Source: an uncultured Winogradskyella sp.
GTDB lineage: Bacteria; Bacteroidota; Bacteroidia; Flavobacteriales; Flavobacteriaceae
Length of the DNA stretch: 42,866 nucleotides
Direction: 5' to 3'
NCBI GenBank assembly: GCA_913061495.1
Contig: CAJXVG010000005.1
Coordinates: 1-42,866, forward strand
A program made the translations under genes and the position numbers. Positions 18,124 through 26,281 of this stretch are shown here, in pieces; the first letter of the stretch is position 1; each line of letters starts with the position of its first letter. Under the pieces are notes generated by a model, which saw only the letters and a program-made list of their open reading frames with translations, was not told where the DNA came from and did no database searches.

Positions 18124-18927
18124 ATGAAAAATTCCAAAAAGAATTTCGGTAATGCTGGTCAGAGCATTACTGAAGTAAAAACATCACAAAAGCATGATGC
18201 AAATTTACAAAAAAACTCAGGGCTTTATTTTCAAATTGGTTTGATACTTTGTCTGCTTGCTACCTATTCCTTGTTCGAAATGCAGTTTCAAGAGAAAAAA
18301 ATCACTTTAGCACAGGTTGATCCTATCGATGATGATATCTTTATTGATAGAGCACCCATTTATCAAGTTGAAGTTATTGAACCTGAAAAGGTAGTAGAAC
18401 CAAAACGAAAAGAGCAAAAAGTCATTGATAAAATTAAGCCAATTGAAGATGATAAAGATATTCTCGAAGCTAGACTAGTGACTCCAAATGAAGAAAAACC
18501 AGTAAAAAAAGCAGCAGCTGTTAGCGACATACCAGATATACCTGTGGATAAATCAGGTGATGAGGATTTAGTTCCTTTTATAAGAATTGAAAAAGTACCA
18601 GTTTATCCAGGCTGTGAAAAATTTAATACAAACGATGAGCGTAAAAAATGCATGTCCGAAAAAATCACAAAATTAGTAAGTCGTAAGTTCAATGGCGATA
18701 TTGCCTCAGAAAACGGTTTATCTGGTGTACAAAGAATTTATGCACAATTCACCATTGATAAAGCCGGAAACGTTGTTAATGTAAAAGCAAGAGCACCACA
18801 TCCTGCTTTAGAGAAGGAAGCACAACGTGTCATCAACAAAATACCAAATATGCAACCAGGTTTGCAACGCAACACTCCAGTTGGTGTAATTTATACATTG
18901 CCAATATCTTTTCAGGTAAGAGATTAA
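18124..18927 (+). CDS. Energy transducer TonB (second copy)
   Basis: A 267-residue paralogue of the preceding TonB. It has a longer cytoplasmic tail and one membrane helix at about residues 33-51. The mixed-charge periplasmic spacer is rich in lysine, glutamate and valine and lacks the polyproline tract. The TonB C-terminal domain starts near RIEKVPVYPGCE. The cysteine pair (PGC...KKCMSEK) and the block PHPALEKEAQRVINKIPNMQPG closely match the first copy, whereas the spacers do not. That suggests duplication followed by divergence of the span that crosses the periplasm. Terminators flank the gene on both sides, so it is probably transcribed alone. Confidence 0.92.
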   Translation: MKNSKKNFGNAGQSITEVKTSQKHDANLQKNSGLYFQIGLILCLLATYSLFEMQFQEKKITLAQVDPIDDDIFIDRAPIYQVEVIEPEKVVEPKRKEQKVIDKIKPIEDDKDILEARLVTPNEEKPVKKAAAVSDIPDIPVDKSGDEDLVPFIRIEKVPVYPGCEKFNTNDERKKCMSEKITKLVSRKFNGDIASENGLSGVQRIYAQFTIDKAGNVVNVKARAPHPALEKEAQRVINKIPNMQPGLQRNTPVGVIYTLPISFQVRD

Positions 18928-18950
18928 GAAGTCCATAGCTTTTTTTAAAG

Positions 18951-18984
18951 AAACCGTTATTATAGTAATAACGGTTTTTTTTGT
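18951..18984 (+). terminator. Intrinsic terminator after the second tonB
   Basis: AAACCGTTATTA (18951-18962) and TAATAACGGTTT (18966-18977) form a perfect 12-bp stem with a three-base loop, followed by a T-tract. It is a strong terminator 23 bases after the stop codon. Confidence 0.9.
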
Positions 18985-19054
18985 TTCCAACTTAGGGTTT
19001 ATGCTAACTAAAAAAATTAAGTATCTTTCACGCATCAAAAATTTAAGTCCGTAT

Positions 19055-21160
19055 ATGAGGCAGCTATTTTTTCTTGCAATACTATTAACAGCTTCACTTA
19101 CAGGTGCTCAAAATATTTCAACCTATGAGAAGCCACCAGTATTTGCTGAGTGCGAAGCAAAACCGGTCGAAAATCTAAAACCATGTTTCAATTTTACGCT
19201 CAATAGTTTTATATATGAGAAATTTGAAGTGCCAGAGATTGTTTTAAAAGAAGCTTACCAAGGAGATATTCAGGTACTTTTTGAGGTAGATAGGGAAGGG
19301 TATTTTAAAATACTTTACATTGATGCTATATATCAAGAGTTGAAAACTGAAACTGAACGTGTTTTCGGTTTACTTCCAAAAATTAAGCCTGCAACTTACA
19401 ATGGCAATCCAACCTTTGTACAATACAGCATTTATATTGCTATTCCATTAGCAGAACCTACAAAGTTATCTGATAAAACTTCTGAAACTGAACTCTCAAA
19501 AAAAGACAGGTTAAACGCTATGCTATCTAACGAATATGATAAAGTAAATAAAAGCTTAAAACCTTATGAAAAACCCGAATATACAAGTCAATTAAACATT
19601 CCGTTTACACACCAATACTATTCGCGTTTTGATGCTGAAATGAACGCCATTGGCACTAATAGCCATACGGCAGCCAAACCATTTATATATAGTGATGTGT
19701 CAAAATACTATGATTTAAAAGCCGAACAAGAAGAATTGGCTGAAGATGTAGATTCTTGGTTGGGCAGAAAGTTTTGGAATGAACACTTGGTACAAATACA
19801 AGGCAAGGATTATTGGTTTACGGTAGATCCTATTGTGGATTTGCAAGTGGGAAAAGATACTGAAGCCGATTTTGGTTCAACATGGAATAATACACGTGGT
19901 GTTTTTATTCAGGCAGGTTTAGGAAAACGATTAAACCTAACTACCTCAATCTATGAAAGCCAAGGTAGATTTGCAGAATACTTTAATCAATATGCTGAAA
20001 GTTTAAAAGCCTTTGGGCCAGATCCGGCTATAATTCCTGGTCGTGGTATTGGTAAGCGTTTTAAAGAAGATGCTTACGATTATCCTGTAGCAGAAGCATA
20101 TTTATCGTACACGCCTACAGATTTCTTAAATGTTCAATTTGGGCATGGAAAAAATTTTATTGGTGATGGGTATCGTTCATTATTTCAAAGCGATGTAGCT
20201 AGTCCATATCCTTTTTTTAAAACAAGTTTAGAGTTTTGGAAAATTAAATATACAAGCACGTGGATGTGGCTAAAGGATGTGCGAGATGAAGTTGTTGAAG
20301 ATGGTGCATTTTTAACCAAATATATGGCAAACCATTATTTGAGTTGGAATGTTTCAAAACGATTGAACATTGGTCTTTTTGAATCCGTAATGTGGGCAGA
20401 TACCAACGGTAGAGGGTTTGATGTTAATTATTTAAACCCAATTATTTTCTTTAGGGCAATTGAGTTTCAAACAGGCCAAGATGCTGGTAATGCTATTTTG
20501 GGTTTAAGTTCTAAATATAAATGGAACAATAAAGTAAATCTTTACGGTCAGTTTATTTTAGATGAGTTTTCATTAAGCGATGTTACTGGTGGAAATAAAA
20601 GCTGGAAGAATAAATTCGGGTTTCAGTTAGGTGCAAAATATTTTGATGCTTTTAAAATTGATAATTTATTGTTGCAAGCAGAATACAACCAAGTGAGACC
20701 TTACACATATTCTCACAATTCAATTATTTTAAATTATGCACATTTTAATCAGCCCATGGCACATCTTTGGGGAGCAAACTTTAGGGAGTTGGTCTTAATA
20801 GGAAGATATAATTACAAGCGTTGGTTTGCAGATGCCAAGATGATAATTGGGCAAAGAGGGTTTGATTTTAATACACCAGAAGATAGCTTTAATTATGGGG
20901 GAAATATTTATGCAGATGAAGATAACCGTGTTAGTGATACTGGGATTACAATTGGCCAAGGAAATAAAACAAGTAGTTTTATGACCGAAATACAAGCAGG
21001 TTATTTATTAAACCCTACAACAAATTTAAAGCTCTTTACAACTATTATCTATAGAGATTTTAATCCTGAAGCAATTACTCCAACAACAATGAACTCTAAC
21101 ACACTATGGTTTAGTGTAGGCTTGAGGACAGACTTGTTTAACTGGTATAATGATTTTTAG
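19055..21160 (+). CDS. remB: RemB-like gliding motility protein with N-terminal TonB-CTD-like module
   Basis: This is probably RemB, a protein required for normal gliding in Flavobacterium johnsoniae. Its biochemical role is unknown. The ATG at 19055 is chosen over 19001 because it starts a clean signal peptide (MRQLFFLAILLTASLTGAQ), giving 701 residues. Residues of about 25-130 look like the TonB C-terminal domain of the two preceding genes: PVFAECE, a second cysteine 11 residues later, VLFEVDREGYFKILYI, and RVFGLLPKIKPATYNG. No membrane anchor is seen. From about residue 190 on, aromatic alternating strands suggest an outer-membrane barrel, ending FSVGLRTDLFNWYNDF. The RemB name is from memory of family features; the fold split is my inference. 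Confidence 0.7.
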   Translation: MRQLFFLAILLTASLTGAQNISTYEKPPVFAECEAKPVENLKPCFNFTLNSFIYEKFEVPEIVLKEAYQGDIQVLFEVDREGYFKILYIDAIYQELKTETERVFGLLPKIKPATYNGNPTFVQYSIYIAIPLAEPTKLSDKTSETELSKKDRLNAMLSNEYDKVNKSLKPYEKPEYTSQLNIPFTHQYYSRFDAEMNAIGTNSHTAAKPFIYSDVSKYYDLKAEQEELAEDVDSWLGRKFWNEHLVQIQGKDYWFTVDPIVDLQVGKDTEADFGSTWNNTRGVFIQAGLGKRLNLTTSIYESQGRFAEYFNQYAESLKAFGPDPAIIPGRGIGKRFKEDAYDYPVAEAYLSYTPTDFLNVQFGHGKNFIGDGYRSLFQSDVASPYPFFKTSLEFWKIKYTSTWMWLKDVRDEVVEDGAFLTKYMANHYLSWNVSKRLNIGLFESVMWADTNGRGFDVNYLNPIIFFRAIEFQTGQDAGNAILGLSSKYKWNNKVNLYGQFILDEFSLSDVTGGNKSWKNKFGFQLGAKYFDAFKIDNLLLQAEYNQVRPYTYSHNSIILNYAHFNQPMAHLWGANFRELVLIGRYNYKRWFADAKMIIGQRGFDFNTPEDSFNYGGNIYADEDNRVSDTGITIGQGNKTSSFMTEIQAGYLLNPTTNLKLFTTIIYRDFNPEAITPTTMNSNTLWFSVGLRTDLFNWYNDF

Positions 21161-21187
21161 AAATCACAAAAATATATTCTACTTAAA

Positions 21188-21868
21188 CTATTTGGATTCT
21201 ACAATCTCCTTATCCGTCTGTAATTGAAAAATAGCATATCTCGACATGTAAAAGTGAGCTAGTAAAAAAGTAACAATATTTAGCATACCTGTTAAAGAGC
21301 TTTTGCCCATAAATAGATTGTGACCTGCAAAAATAGTAGAAAGCGCTAATAAGATACCAGAGGTTAATAAGGCTCTATTAAATTTGGTCTTAGAATTCAC
21401 ATAGCTTAGAATACTTACATAAAACAAAAACCCAACTCCGTTAATGTAAAAAACTATGGGATAAAAAAGATTTTTGTCTATATGATTAAGATAAAATAAC
21501 GTAGGAATTAACAATACCAAAATAAAAACCAAAGCATATTTAATAACGCTATTTAGGTTGAATACATTTTGCACTCTTAAAATATTATATATGTAAATTA
21601 TAATTCCGCATGAATAAAACAGCAAACCAATACGTTGTTGCTTGTCTAGATTTGTGCTAAAAAAGCAAACCCCTAAAAAAGTAAAAATCAAAGCAATGAC
21701 ATGTAAGGGTCTGGACAATTTAGTAAACAGCACAAAAACCAATAACAATATTGGTATAGGAAAATAGGTTGTGATTTGTCGATCAATGGTATTTGGCAAA
21801 ATAATGCCCAAAGTATCAATAAATACAAAACCAAAAAAGGCTATGAGCGCCAATGTTTTTATTTTCAT
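21188..21868 (-). CDS. YhhN-like multi-spanning membrane protein
   Basis: An integral membrane protein of 226 residues with about seven to eight hydrophobic helices. The pattern resembles the YhhN/TMEM86 family, whose characterised members are lysoplasmalogenases. Support comes from IPILLLVFVLF early, then the FTFLG segment, and a last third shaped like the family's LGALLF...D..LA...F block (here TSGILLALSTIFAGHNLF). The two acidic positions usual in that family (LGD and SD) appear to be V and ST here, so catalytic activity is doubtful. The gene is convergent with remB and 27 bases from its stop, with no clear terminator between. It may equally be an unrelated membrane protein. Confidence 0.45.
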   Translation of the reverse strand: MKIKTLALIAFFGFVFIDTLGIILPNTIDRQITTYFPIPILLLVFVLFTKLSRPLHVIALIFTFLGVCFFSTNLDKQQRIGLLFYSCGIIIYIYNILRVQNVFNLNSVIKYALVFILVLLIPTLFYLNHIDKNLFYPIVFYINGVGFLFYVSILSYVNSKTKFNRALLTSGILLALSTIFAGHNLFMGKSSLTGMLNIVTFLLAHFYMSRYAIFQLQTDKEIVESK

Positions 21869-22043
21869 AATTCGTAGGTTAAGAACAAAGTCTTAATAAA
21901 TTGGGTGAATTAGGGTGCTAATATATGGTTTTTTTGTACATAACCTTGAAAATTGATTCATGTAAAAATTTCATTATTAAGTGATTAATTGTTTTTTAGG
22001 ATTGGATAAGTTTTTATTAAATCAATTTTTATTGTCTTGATGT

Positions 22044-22934
22044 TTAGTGTTTAAGCTCCTTTTTTAAACTCTTGTAAAATGTTAATCGGATGCGTTCACT
22101 GTTTATATAGCCGTTACCAAATTCTAAGACGTCATACTTTTTAGTAAGAGTGCTATCAACTTTTACTTCATATTCAGTTTTACCGGAATCAATCGCTTTT
22201 TGAATGCTTGTTTTCAACGTTTCTAGCATAGTTAAGAAGTTTTTGTATTCTGTTTTATTGGATAATTCTCCATGGCCAGGAATAATTTTGGTGTCGTCAT
22301 CAATGAGCATTAGTCCGTGCTTTACTGCTTCAATATAACCGTTAACACTTCCTCCAGAATTCAAATCTATATACGGATAACGTCCATTAAAATAGGTGTC
22401 GCCTGTATGTAGCACATTACTTTCAGTGAAATATAACAATGAATCTCCATCGGTATGTGCATTATCTACATGAAAAATAGCAATAGTTTCGCCATTAACG
22501 GTAATATTCAATTTATCATTAAAGGTGATTACAGGAAGCGCTTCTTTAGGGCTTATACTTCCATCTCGTTTGGGTTGGAGCAAACGCTTCTTTACAGTGT
22601 TGTGTGCAATTATGGTTGCTCCGGCTTTTGCCATATTTTCGTTTCCACCAGAATGGTCTCCATGAAAATGCGTGTTGACTAAAAACTTCAACGGTTTATC
22701 GCTAAGTGTTTTTATTGCGGCTAATATCTTTTCAGAAAGTGGTGCAAATTGGTCATCAATAATAAAAACACCGTCAGTACCGACGGAAATACCTATATTT
22801 CCACCAGCACCTTGAAGCATATAGGTTTGCTCTGTGAGTTGGGTGGTTTTTATTTTAACATCATCATAGCGTTGTGCTTGTATTGATGTTGTTAAAAGTA
22901 AAGTGAAAATTAAAAGATATTTAGTAGTTTTCAT
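22044..22934 (-). CDS. Secreted MBL-fold metallo-hydrolase
   Basis: A periplasmic or secreted metallo-beta-lactamase-fold protein of 296 residues. The signal peptide ends near SIQAQ (about residue 21). The zinc-binding set is complete: H89, H91, D93 and H94 in HFHGDH, H159 in NAHTDGD, D178 in HTGD, and H220 in PGHG. Two metals are therefore expected. The sequence resembles the broad cyclase/relay type of MBL proteins more than true class B beta-lactamases, so the substrate is unknown and a resistance role should not be assumed. It is divergent from the haem O synthase gene, sharing a 147-base promoter region. Confidence 0.88.
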   Translation of the reverse strand: MKTTKYLLIFTLLLTTSIQAQRYDDVKIKTTQLTEQTYMLQGAGGNIGISVGTDGVFIIDDQFAPLSEKILAAIKTLSDKPLKFLVNTHFHGDHSGGNENMAKAGATIIAHNTVKKRLLQPKRDGSISPKEALPVITFNDKLNITVNGETIAIFHVDNAHTDGDSLLYFTESNVLHTGDTYFNGRYPYIDLNSGGSVNGYIEAVKHGLMLIDDDTKIIPGHGELSNKTEYKNFLTMLETLKTSIQKAIDSGKTEYEVKVDSTLTKKYDVLEFGNGYINSERIRLTFYKSLKKELKH

Positions 22935-22972
22935 AACATGAATTTAAGTGCTTTCTGTTTTATAAAAATAAG

Positions 22973-22980
22973 CAAACGTA
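22973..22980 (-). promoter_or_regulatory. -7 element of the MBL hydrolase gene
   Basis: On the minus strand this reads TACGTTTG, matching TAnnTTTG, 38 bases before the start codon. The nearest upstream TTG is only about 15 bases away, so the -33 element is not convincing. Confidence 0.45.
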
Positions 22981-23018
22981 TAATAGTATTGACCTCAACT
23001 TAAAACTAGATTTTTACG

Positions 23019-23049
23019 TTGGTTAAAACCAAATTTCAAGTTATCTTTG
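23019..23049 (+). promoter_or_regulatory. Promoter of the cytochrome oxidase cluster (TTG-N20-TATCTTTG)
   Basis: TTG at 23019-23021 and TATCTTTG at 23042-23049 are 20 bases apart, an excellent Bacteroidota promoter. Transcription would begin near 23056, about 26 bases before the ctaB TTG start. That agrees with the choice of this start codon. Confidence 0.78.
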
Positions 23050-23081
23050 CATTCGCTAAGAATTGAAACAAAAGAGCACAA

Positions 23082-23975
23082 TTGAGCAGTACAAAATCTT
23101 CGATATCATCAGCTTCTGTGCTAACAGATTTTAAAGAAATCACTAAAATGGGTTTATCCATAAGTGTGGTTTTCTCTGCTGTAGCAGGCTATCTTCTTGG
23201 TGCGGAAACCATAAATTTTTCAACACTTTTATTACTTTGTTTTGGCGGTTACTTTATGGTAGGTGCGTCTAATGCATATAATCAAATAATAGAGCGCGAC
23301 TTGGATGTTTTAATGGATCGTACTAAGAATAGACCAATTCCTGCAGGTCGTATGTCTGTAAATACAGCATTTATCATTGCAACATCATTCACGGTTTTAG
23401 GCTTAATAACACTTTATATTATCAATCCGCAAACCGCAATGTATGGTGCAATTTCAATATTTCTTTACACTTGTGTTTACACACCACTGAAAACAAAAAC
23501 ACCATTGGCTGTTTTTGTTGGTGCATTGCCAGGAGCCATTCCCTTTATGTTGGGTTGGGTTGCAGCTCGTAATGATTTTGGTATTGAGCCAGGAACCTTA
23601 TTTGCCATTCAGTTTTTTTGGCAATTTCCGCATTTTTGGGCTATAGGATGGTTTTTGCATGAGGATTATAAAAAAGGCGGCTTTTTTATGCTGCCAACAG
23701 GGAAACCAGATAAGGGTACAGCCGTTCAAATTATAATGTATAGTGTGTGGACGATTATAGCGTCTATTATTCCTGTATTTGGTTTTACAGGCGATTTAAA
23801 ATTATCTATTATAGGCGCAATATTAGTATTCTTGCTTGGCTTGCTAATGCTGTTTTATGCATTTAGATTATTTAGACTTCGTACTGCAAAAGCAGCAAAA
23901 CAATTAATGCTGTCTAGTGTATTTTATATTACTATGTTACAGATGATTTATGTCGCTGATAAATTTTTAAGATAA
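23082..23975 (+). CDS. ctaB: Haem O synthase (protoheme IX farnesyltransferase)
   Basis: CtaB/CyoE attaches a farnesyl group to protohaem to make haem O, the precursor of the haem A used by cytochrome oxidases. It is an inner-membrane UbiA-family prenyltransferase of 297 residues with about eight to nine helices. The aspartate-rich prenyl-diphosphate site is NQIIERDLD...MDRT..RP (67-85), followed by PIPAGR. TTG at 23082 is the first possible start after an in-frame stop at 23064-23066. It leaves the usual short N-terminal tail before DFKEITKMG. The gene opens the oxidase cluster, and its stop is directly followed by the next start codon. Confidence 0.95.
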   Translation: MSSTKSSISSASVLTDFKEITKMGLSISVVFSAVAGYLLGAETINFSTLLLLCFGGYFMVGASNAYNQIIERDLDVLMDRTKNRPIPAGRMSVNTAFIIATSFTVLGLITLYIINPQTAMYGAISIFLYTCVYTPLKTKTPLAVFVGALPGAIPFMLGWVAARNDFGIEPGTLFAIQFFWQFPHFWAIGWFLHEDYKKGGFFMLPTGKPDKGTAVQIIMYSVWTIIASIIPVFGFTGDLKLSIIGAILVFLLGLLMLFYAFRLFRLRTAKAAKQLMLSSVFYITMLQMIYVADKFLR

Positions 23976-24554
23976 ATGGATTTAACAGAAGGAACACAAG
24001 AAGAAAAACGTGCAAGATCAAAGAAAATGATGTTGTGGTTTGGCATTATTTCACTTATAATGTCTTTTGCAGCTTGGACAAGTGCTTATATTGTAAGTAG
24101 TAAACGTGAAGATTGGCTTAAGAATTTTGAATTGCCAAATGCGTTTTTGATAAGTGTAGGTATTATTGTGGTTAGCAGTGCAACCTTCATTATGGCGAAA
24201 CAGGCTCTTAAACGTAATAAAATGCAGTTGGTTACCATATGGTTGTTTGTAACATTAGCTTTAGGTATAGCCTTTATTTACAATCAATTTGTGGGCTTTG
24301 GAGAGATTATTACAGCGGGTTACAATTTTACCGGGCCAACAAGTAATGTAACTATGTCTTACGTGTTTTTAATCGCAGCTGTACATATTGCACACGTCGC
24401 TGTGGGACTCATTTGTATTTTAGTTGTAATTTATAATCATTTTAAACAAAAGTATGGTTCCGAAAATATGTTAGGGTTTGAGTTGGCTGCAAACTTTTGG
24501 CATTTTGTTGATATACTTTGGGTTTACCTATTTTTGTTCCTCTATTTTTATTAA
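23976..24554 (+). CDS. Cytochrome c oxidase subunit III (short form)
   Basis: This inner-membrane haem-copper oxidase subunit III protein has 192 residues and five predicted helices. Family marks are the first helix after MMLWFGIISL, the AAVHIAHVAVGL segment, and the C-terminal FWHFVDILWVYLFLFLYF, which is diagnostic for the last helix. Subunit III has no redox centre and helps stabilise the core and its proton uptake. The ATG follows the ctaB stop with no gap. A second, longer subunit III gene lies 138 bases downstream. Two adjacent subunit III genes are, as far as I recall, the usual flavobacterial arrangement. Confidence 0.9.
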   Translation: MDLTEGTQEEKRARSKKMMLWFGIISLIMSFAAWTSAYIVSSKREDWLKNFELPNAFLISVGIIVVSSATFIMAKQALKRNKMQLVTIWLFVTLALGIAFIYNQFVGFGEIITAGYNFTGPTSNVTMSYVFLIAAVHIAHVAVGLICILVVIYNHFKQKYGSENMLGFELAANFWHFVDILWVYLFLFLYFY

Positions 24555-24657
24555 GAAAACAAGGCGGATTTTTAGATGCTAAAAACGTTTCAGAAGGCAC
24601 GTCATAGCACAGCTTCAAAATTTAGACATTGATGTTTCTTTAGATAAATAAAATGAT

Positions 24658-24665
24658 TATTTTTG
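24658..24665 (+). promoter_or_regulatory. Possible -7 element before the long subunit III gene
   Basis: TATTTTTG matches TAnnTTTG, 27 bases before the ATG at 24693, within a 138-base gap. The best upstream TTG (24629-24631) is 26 bases away, which is too wide. I saw nothing else in the gap. Confidence 0.35.
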
Positions 24666-24692
24666 TCCAATCTTAAATTTTAAATAAATTCT

Positions 24693-25694
24693 ATGGATTC
24701 TACAGTAGCAAGTACTGGTACAGAAGGAAAAACTTGGGGAGGAGGCAATAGGCCTTTAGGAGCAAGTTATGGTAAGATGATGATGTGGTTCTTCATTGTT
24801 TCCGATGCTTTAACATTTTCAGGTTTCTTGGCAGCTTATGGGTTTTCAAGATTTAAGTTTATAAAAGAATGGCCAATTGCAGATGAGGTGTTTACACACG
24901 TTCCGTTTTTGCATGGTCAAGAATTGCCAATGATTTATGTGGCATTTATGACCTTTATTCTTATTATGTCTTCTGTAACCATGGTATTGGCGGTTGATGC
25001 TGGTCACCACATGAATAAAGCAAAAGTAACGCTGTATATGTTCTTAACCATTATTGGTGGAGCAATTTTTGTAGGATCACAAGCTTGGGAATGGGCAACA
25101 TTCATTCAAGGAGATTATGGTGCTGTACAAACTAAAGGTGGTAATATTCTTCAATTTGGAGAGTATGTGACAGAAGATGGTGAGGAGGTATTTAAAAGAG
25201 TTGCGGTATCAGATTTTGTAGTTGCAATTCCAGATGCAAGAGTAGCGCACGAACGTAAAAACGGTTTGTGGTTTGCTGAAGAAGGTACATTGCCAAACTA
25301 TACTATAAATGAAGTATATCAAGGTTTGGAGGCTAACTCAAACCTTTTGGTGAGAAGTCAGATTATAAATGAAGAAGGCGAAAAAACGGTATTAACTAGA
25401 GCAGAGTCGTTAAAACAAATAAAGGAAAACGGAAAACTTGTTGTGGAAGGAGCAAATCTTCAAGTCAATGAATACGGTACATCCCTATTTGCAGACTTCT
25501 TTTTCTTTATAACAGGATTTCATGGATTTCATGTATTATCTGGAGTTATAATTAATATTATCATTTTCTTCAATGTTATTCTCGGTACTTACGAGAGACG
25601 CGGAAGCTATGAAATGGTAGAAAAAGTTGGTTTATACTGGCACTTTGTAGATTTAGTTTGGGTATTTGTATTCACATTCTTCTATTTAGTTTAA
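24693..25694 (+). CDS. Cytochrome c oxidase subunit III (long form with 120-residue insertion)
   Basis: This second subunit III protein has 333 residues. The first half contains helices 1-4 (MMMWFFIVSDALTFSGF, MIYVAFMTFILIMSS, VTLYMFLTIIGGAIFVGSQ) and ends at WEWATF. After about residue 140 comes a hydrophilic insertion to about residue 262, then FFFFITGFHGFHVLSGV and the closing YWHFVDLVWVFVFTFFYL helix. The inserted segment is charged, has no helix-forming hydrophobic run, and should sit outside the membrane. It makes the protein about 130 residues longer than a minimal subunit III. The gene is followed 22 bases later by subunit IV. Confidence 0.9.
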   Translation: MDSTVASTGTEGKTWGGGNRPLGASYGKMMMWFFIVSDALTFSGFLAAYGFSRFKFIKEWPIADEVFTHVPFLHGQELPMIYVAFMTFILIMSSVTMVLAVDAGHHMNKAKVTLYMFLTIIGGAIFVGSQAWEWATFIQGDYGAVQTKGGNILQFGEYVTEDGEEVFKRVAVSDFVVAIPDARVAHERKNGLWFAEEGTLPNYTINEVYQGLEANSNLLVRSQIINEEGEKTVLTRAESLKQIKENGKLVVEGANLQVNEYGTSLFADFFFFITGFHGFHVLSGVIINIIIFFNVILGTYERRGSYEMVEKVGLYWHFVDLVWVFVFTFFYLV

Positions 25695-25716
25695 AAACAA
25701 GAAATAAGATTACGTT

Positions 25717-26103
25717 ATGGCACACGCACATAAATTAGAAATATTTAGAGGTTTAGTAAAATTTAAATCTAACACTCAGAAAATTTGGGGAGTATTAATC
25801 TTCTTATCTATTGTTACTGCTATAGAAGTTGTTTTGGGTATATACAAACCAGAAGTTTTAATGACTTCGGTTTTAGGTATGAAAGGTTTGAACTGGATAT
25901 TTATTATTCTTACAATAGTAAAAGCATATTATATTACTTGGGACTTTATGCACATGAGAGACGAAAAAGCATCTCTAAGACGTATGGTCGTTTGGACAGC
26001 AGTATTCCTTATCTGCTACTTAATTTTCATTCTTTTACAAGAAGGAGGTTATGTGTTTGATGTTTACAATGCAGAAGATGCCTTAATTAAAAGAGATTTT
26101 TAA
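25717..26103 (+). CDS. Cytochrome c oxidase subunit IV family protein
   Basis: A small inner-membrane oxidase subunit of 128 residues with three predicted helices, around residues 26-45, 51-72 and 88-108. The family features are IWGVLIFLSIVTAIEVVLG in helix 1 and AYYITWDFMHMRDEK after helix 2. This kind of subunit IV accompanies the paired subunit III proteins and has no cofactor. It is 22 bases after the long subunit III gene and is followed by two hairpins, so it probably closes that transcript. Confidence 0.88.
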   Translation: MAHAHKLEIFRGLVKFKSNTQKIWGVLIFLSIVTAIEVVLGIYKPEVLMTSVLGMKGLNWIFIILTIVKAYYITWDFMHMRDEKASLRRMVVWTAVFLICYLIFILLQEGGYVFDVYNAEDALIKRDF

Positions 26104-26119
26104 ATAAACATAATATTAT

Positions 26120-26205
26120 CACTAATGCTTAGGCTCTCAAAACGAGCCTAACAAAGTGTTAAATGATATTAAAAGGTGGTTTTTGTAAACCGCCTTTTTT
26201 ATTTT
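26120..26205 (+). terminator. Tandem hairpins after the subunit IV gene
   Basis: The first hairpin is TTAGGCTC (26129-26136) with GAGCCTAA (26144-26151), with an outer CACT/AGTG pair and no T-tract. The second is AAAAGGTGGTTT (26171-26182) with AAACCGCCTTTT (26187-26198) and a T-tract, and is a good intrinsic terminator. Confidence 0.75.
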
Positions 26206-26248
26206 TGCAAAACAAAATTCAGTAGCATATTTTTATCGATAAATGCTA
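26200..26248 (+). promoter_or_regulatory. -7-like element and imperfect palindrome before the cysteine-free SCO-like gene
   Basis: TATTTTTG (26200-26207) fits the -7 consensus and overlaps the preceding T-tract. Just downstream, TAGCAT (26223-26228) and ATGCTA (26243-26248) flank the central ATCGAT (26235-26240) in an imperfect palindrome with a four-base bulge. No clear -33 element is seen. This is a candidate regulatory region only. Confidence 0.35.
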
Positions 26249-26281
26249 TTAAAAAAATAACAGAACTTCGGTATTGAAGCC

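Noticed and set aside
18124-18927. Second tonB as an assembly duplication of the first.
   Set aside because: The two proteins differ in length, spacer and codons, and have distinct terminators, so they are true paralogues.
22044-22934. A carbapenemase-like class B beta-lactamase.
   Set aside because: The metal ligands fit the broad MBL fold, but overall sequence lacks specific lactamase features I can recognise; a resistance role is not supported.
24555-24692. Possible decayed gene fragment between the two subunit III genes.
   Set aside because: Short frames with several stops and no recognisable family sequence.
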